Assembly (NCBI GenBank): GCA_003554375.1
Contig: PWGF01000231.1
Span: 1 to 7,077 of the forward strand
Source: Spirochaetaceae bacterium
GTDB taxonomy: Bacteria; Spirochaetota; Spirochaetia; DSM-27196; SKKC01
Reading direction: 5' to 3'
Length of the DNA: 7,077 bases
The position numbers were made by a program, and so were the translations under genes. Positions 5,286 to 7,077 of the stretch are shown here, piece by piece. The notes under the pieces are model-generated. The model did not search any database and was not told where the DNA came from. It worked only from the letters and a program-made list of their open reading frames with translations. Numbering within the stretch: position 1 is the stretch's first letter; every line of letters begins with the position of its first letter.

Positions 5286-6300
5286 GCAAGGAACGAAGAC
5301 GGCCAAGCCAAAGAAGCTTGGCGATTACGATGTCGCGTTTCTCTCCGAGGCGCTGGAGCGGATGCTTCTGATCCGGCGGTTCGAGGAGAAGGCGGCTCAG
5401 ATGTACGGCCTTCGGAAAATCGGAGGATTCTGCCATCTGTACAACGGCCAGGAGGCCGTGGCTGTGGGAGCGACTCGAGCGATCGATCTGTCGCGGGACT
5501 ATGTGCTCACCGCGTATCGTGATCACGGCCACGCGTTAGCTTGTGGAATGGAACCCGGGAGCGTGATGTCCGAGCTCTACGGCAGGATTACCGGCTGCTC
5601 CCGCGGGAAGGGCGGAAGCATGCACATGTTCGACGTCGAGCGCCATCTGCTCGGCGGGAACGGAATTGTCGGCGCGCAGATTGCGCCGGCAACCGGTGTT
5701 GCGTTTGCTCAGATGTACCGCCACGCCGTGATGGGCATGGAGGACCCCGGAGTTACGCTCTGTTTTTTCGGGGATGGCGCGGTGCACCAGGGGGCCTTCC
5801 ACGAGAGCCTGAATCTGGCCGGCGTATGGAAGCTCCCGATCGTCTATATCATCGAAAACAACCGCTTTGGCATGGGGACGGCCGTCAGCCGTGTTAGCGC
5901 GGTGGAGCACTTCGACGTAAAGGCCTCCGGGTACAGCATGCATGGGAAACAGGTAGACGGGATGAGCTTTGTCGACGTTTACGAGACCGTCAAGGAAGCG
6001 GCGGAAGAGGCAATGAGCACCGGAACCCCGTCGCTTCTCGACGTCAAGACCTACCGCTACAAGGGACACAGCATGAGCGATCCGGCCAAGTACCGCACGA
6101 AGGAGGAGCTGGAGTCGTTCAAGGAGCAGGACCCGATCGTGGTACTTCGATCGTCCATGCGAGACGCGGAACTGATCTCGGACGAAGAGTTCAAGAAGAT
6201 GGACGAACGAGTGAAGGCGCAAGTTGAGGAGGCGGTCGAGTTTGCGGAGAAGTCGCCCGAGCCGCCTGTCGAGACGATGTACGAAGATGTCTACGCGTAG
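5278..6300 (+). CDS. pdhA: Pyruvate dehydrogenase E1 component, alpha subunit
   Basis: PdhA forms with PdhB the thiamine-diphosphate enzyme that decarboxylates pyruvate and acetylates the lipoyl group of E2, in the cytoplasm. The 340-residue protein begins with a Lys-rich tail (2-13), then the E1 dehydrogenase domain with GGFCHLYNGQEAVAVG (49-64), YRDHGHAL (80-87), RGKGGSMHMFD (109-119), the Mg-ThDP motif GDGAVHQG (165-172) ending in ENN (193-195), and YRYKGHSMSDP (259-269) with His264 and Ser265. This last loop is the phosphorylation loop in animal E1; no kinase is implied here. Length is normal for the two-subunit type. The ATG has a GAGGCGAGG sequence upstream. pdhB follows after 13 bases. 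A general branched-chain 2-oxo-acid E1 is the main alternative, but sequence similarity to PDH E1 is strong throughout. Confidence 0.95.
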   Translation: MAKQGTKTAKPKKLGDYDVAFLSEALERMLLIRRFEEKAAQMYGLRKIGGFCHLYNGQEAVAVGATRAIDLSRDYVLTAYRDHGHALACGMEPGSVMSELYGRITGCSRGKGGSMHMFDVERHLLGGNGIVGAQIAPATGVAFAQMYRHAVMGMEDPGVTLCFFGDGAVHQGAFHESLNLAGVWKLPIVYIIENNRFGMGTAVSRVSAVEHFDVKASGYSMHGKQVDGMSFVDVYETVKEAAEEAMSTGTPSLLDVKTYRYKGHSMSDPAKYRTKEELESFKEQDPIVVLRSSMRDAELISDEEFKKMDERVKAQVEEAVEFAEKSPEPPVETMYEDVYA

Positions 6301-6313
6301 GAGTTAAAGAGTT

Positions 6314-7077
6314 ATGGCTGAAATCGCGTTTCGAGATGCGCTCCGTCAGGCAATCGACGAGGAGATGGAGCGCGACGAGTCAGTGTTCATTATGGGCGAG
6401 GAGGTGGCCGAGTACGAAGGCGCCTACAAGGTGACTCGCGGGTTGCTGAAGAAGTACGGGAGTCCCCGCGTTCTGGACACACCGATTACCGAGGCCGGCT
6501 TCACCGGCGTGGGAATCGGCTCGGCGATGGTCGGGCTGCGGCCAATCGTGGAATGGATGACGTTCAACTTCTCCCTTTTGGCGTTGGACCAGATTATCAA
6601 CAACGCCGCGAAGATGCGGCACATGTCCGGCGGACAGCTGAAGGTCCCCGCCGTGTTCCGTGGACCGAACGGGCCGGCGGAGTACCTGGCGCAGCAGCAC
6701 AGTCAGGCACTACAAGCTATCTACACGCACATCCCCGGACTGAAGGTGGTGACCCCGGCAAGCCCGTACGACGCCAAAGGGCTTCTGAAGAGCGCAGTGA
6801 GAGACGACAATCCCGTCATATTCATGGAAGCCGAGCTCATGTACGGCTGGACCGGCGAAGTGCCGGAAGAGGAGTACACGCTGCCGTTGGGGAAGGCGGA
6901 TATCAAACGTCCGGGCGATGACGTGACGCTCATCGGGTTCTCGAAGCCGTTGCGCACGGTGCTCGAAGCGGCCGAGGAGCTCGCAAAAGACGGCATCAAC
7001 GCGGAAGGGGTCGACCTTCGGACGCTTCGACCGCTGGATGAGGAGGCGATCTTTGCCTCGGTGCGCAAGACACATCG
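6314..7077 (+). CDS. pdhB: Pyruvate dehydrogenase E1 component, beta subunit (partial, 3' end outside window)
   Basis: PdhB completes the heterotetrameric E1: it supplies residues to the ThDP site and the face that docks the E2 core. The 254 residues present, of about 325, show FIMGEEVAEYEGAYKVTRGL (25-44), DTPITEAGFTGVGIG (55-69) with Glu60 as the likely ThDP-activating glutamate, IVEWMTFNF (78-86), GPNGPAEYLAQQHSQ (117-131) with His129, and IPGLKVVTPASP, then the start of the C-terminal transketolase domain (VTLIGFSKPL...EGVDLRTLRPLD). The reading frame is open and intact to the right edge. AGGAG overlaps the pdhA stop codon, 10 bases before the ATG, so translation is probably coupled. E2 and E3 genes would be expected to the right, outside the window. 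Confidence 0.95.
   Translation, partial: MAEIAFRDALRQAIDEEMERDESVFIMGEEVAEYEGAYKVTRGLLKKYGSPRVLDTPITEAGFTGVGIGSAMVGLRPIVEWMTFNFSLLALDQIINNAAKMRHMSGGQLKVPAVFRGPNGPAEYLAQQHSQALQAIYTHIPGLKVVTPASPYDAKGLLKSAVRDDNPVIFMEAELMYGWTGEVPEEEYTLPLGKADIKRPGDDVTLIGFSKPLRTVLEAAEELAKDGINAEGVDLRTLRPLDEEAIFASVRKTH

Noticed and set aside
5302..5322. Perfect 7-base inverted repeat GCCAAGC/GCTTGGC in the first codons of pdhA
   Set aside because: It lies in Lys/Pro-rich coding sequence, and a stem of this size is expected by chance every few kilobases; position alone is not enough to call a regulatory element.

Overview
The window looks like a chromosomal segment of an uncultured or little-studied, moderately GC-rich Gram-negative-type bacterium. 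It holds two divergently transcribed metabolic operons and no mobile element, RNA gene or CRISPR array that I can see. A lineage cannot be fixed from this sequence. A sodium-pumping NADH:quinone reductase, a two-subunit pyruvate dehydrogenase E1 with a Lys-rich N-terminus, and a lipoate ligase of LplA/LIPT1 type would fit a member of the wider Bacteroidota/Gemmatimonadota-like assemblage, but that is a guess.

Left half (1-3478, minus strand): a tight operon nqrB-nqrC-nqrD-nqrE-nqrF of the Na+-translocating NADH:quinone oxidoreductase (Na+-NQR). nqrC/nqrD and nqrD/nqrE overlap by 4 bases (ATGA). nqrF runs off the left edge. The flavin-attachment threonines of NqrB and NqrC, the cysteine pairs of NqrD and NqrE, the four 2Fe-2S cysteines of NqrF and several membrane acidic residues linked to Na+ movement are all present. 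The usual first gene, nqrA, is absent. NqrB is also short: it lacks the cytoplasmic N-terminal tail and a loop after the first helix that the Vibrio protein has, and an in-frame stop just upstream of its start rules out a simple extension.

Middle (3479-3688): a 210-base divergent control region. It has an AT-rich core with apparent -10 boxes on both strands that overlap, short repeats, and a hairpin that takes in the start codon of the rightward operon.

Right half (3689-7077, plus strand): a lipoate-protein ligase gene, a small pyridoxamine-5'-phosphate-oxidase-like flavin/F420-fold gene overlapping it by 8 bases, a 169-base spacer with an unexplained small ORF, then pdhA and pdhB for pyruvate dehydrogenase E1 alpha and beta. 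pdhB is cut by the right edge. The ligase would attach lipoate to the E2 subunit that E1 acetylates, so the operon reads as a lipoylation-plus-PDH unit; E2 and E3 probably lie to the right.

Functionally, PDH makes NADH and acetyl-CoA while the NQR complex would oxidise NADH and pump Na+, so the shared control region joins an NADH source and an NADH sink. The most unusual points are the missing nqrA together with the trimmed NqrB, the interlocked promoters, and the PPOX-family gene inside a lipoylation/PDH operon.
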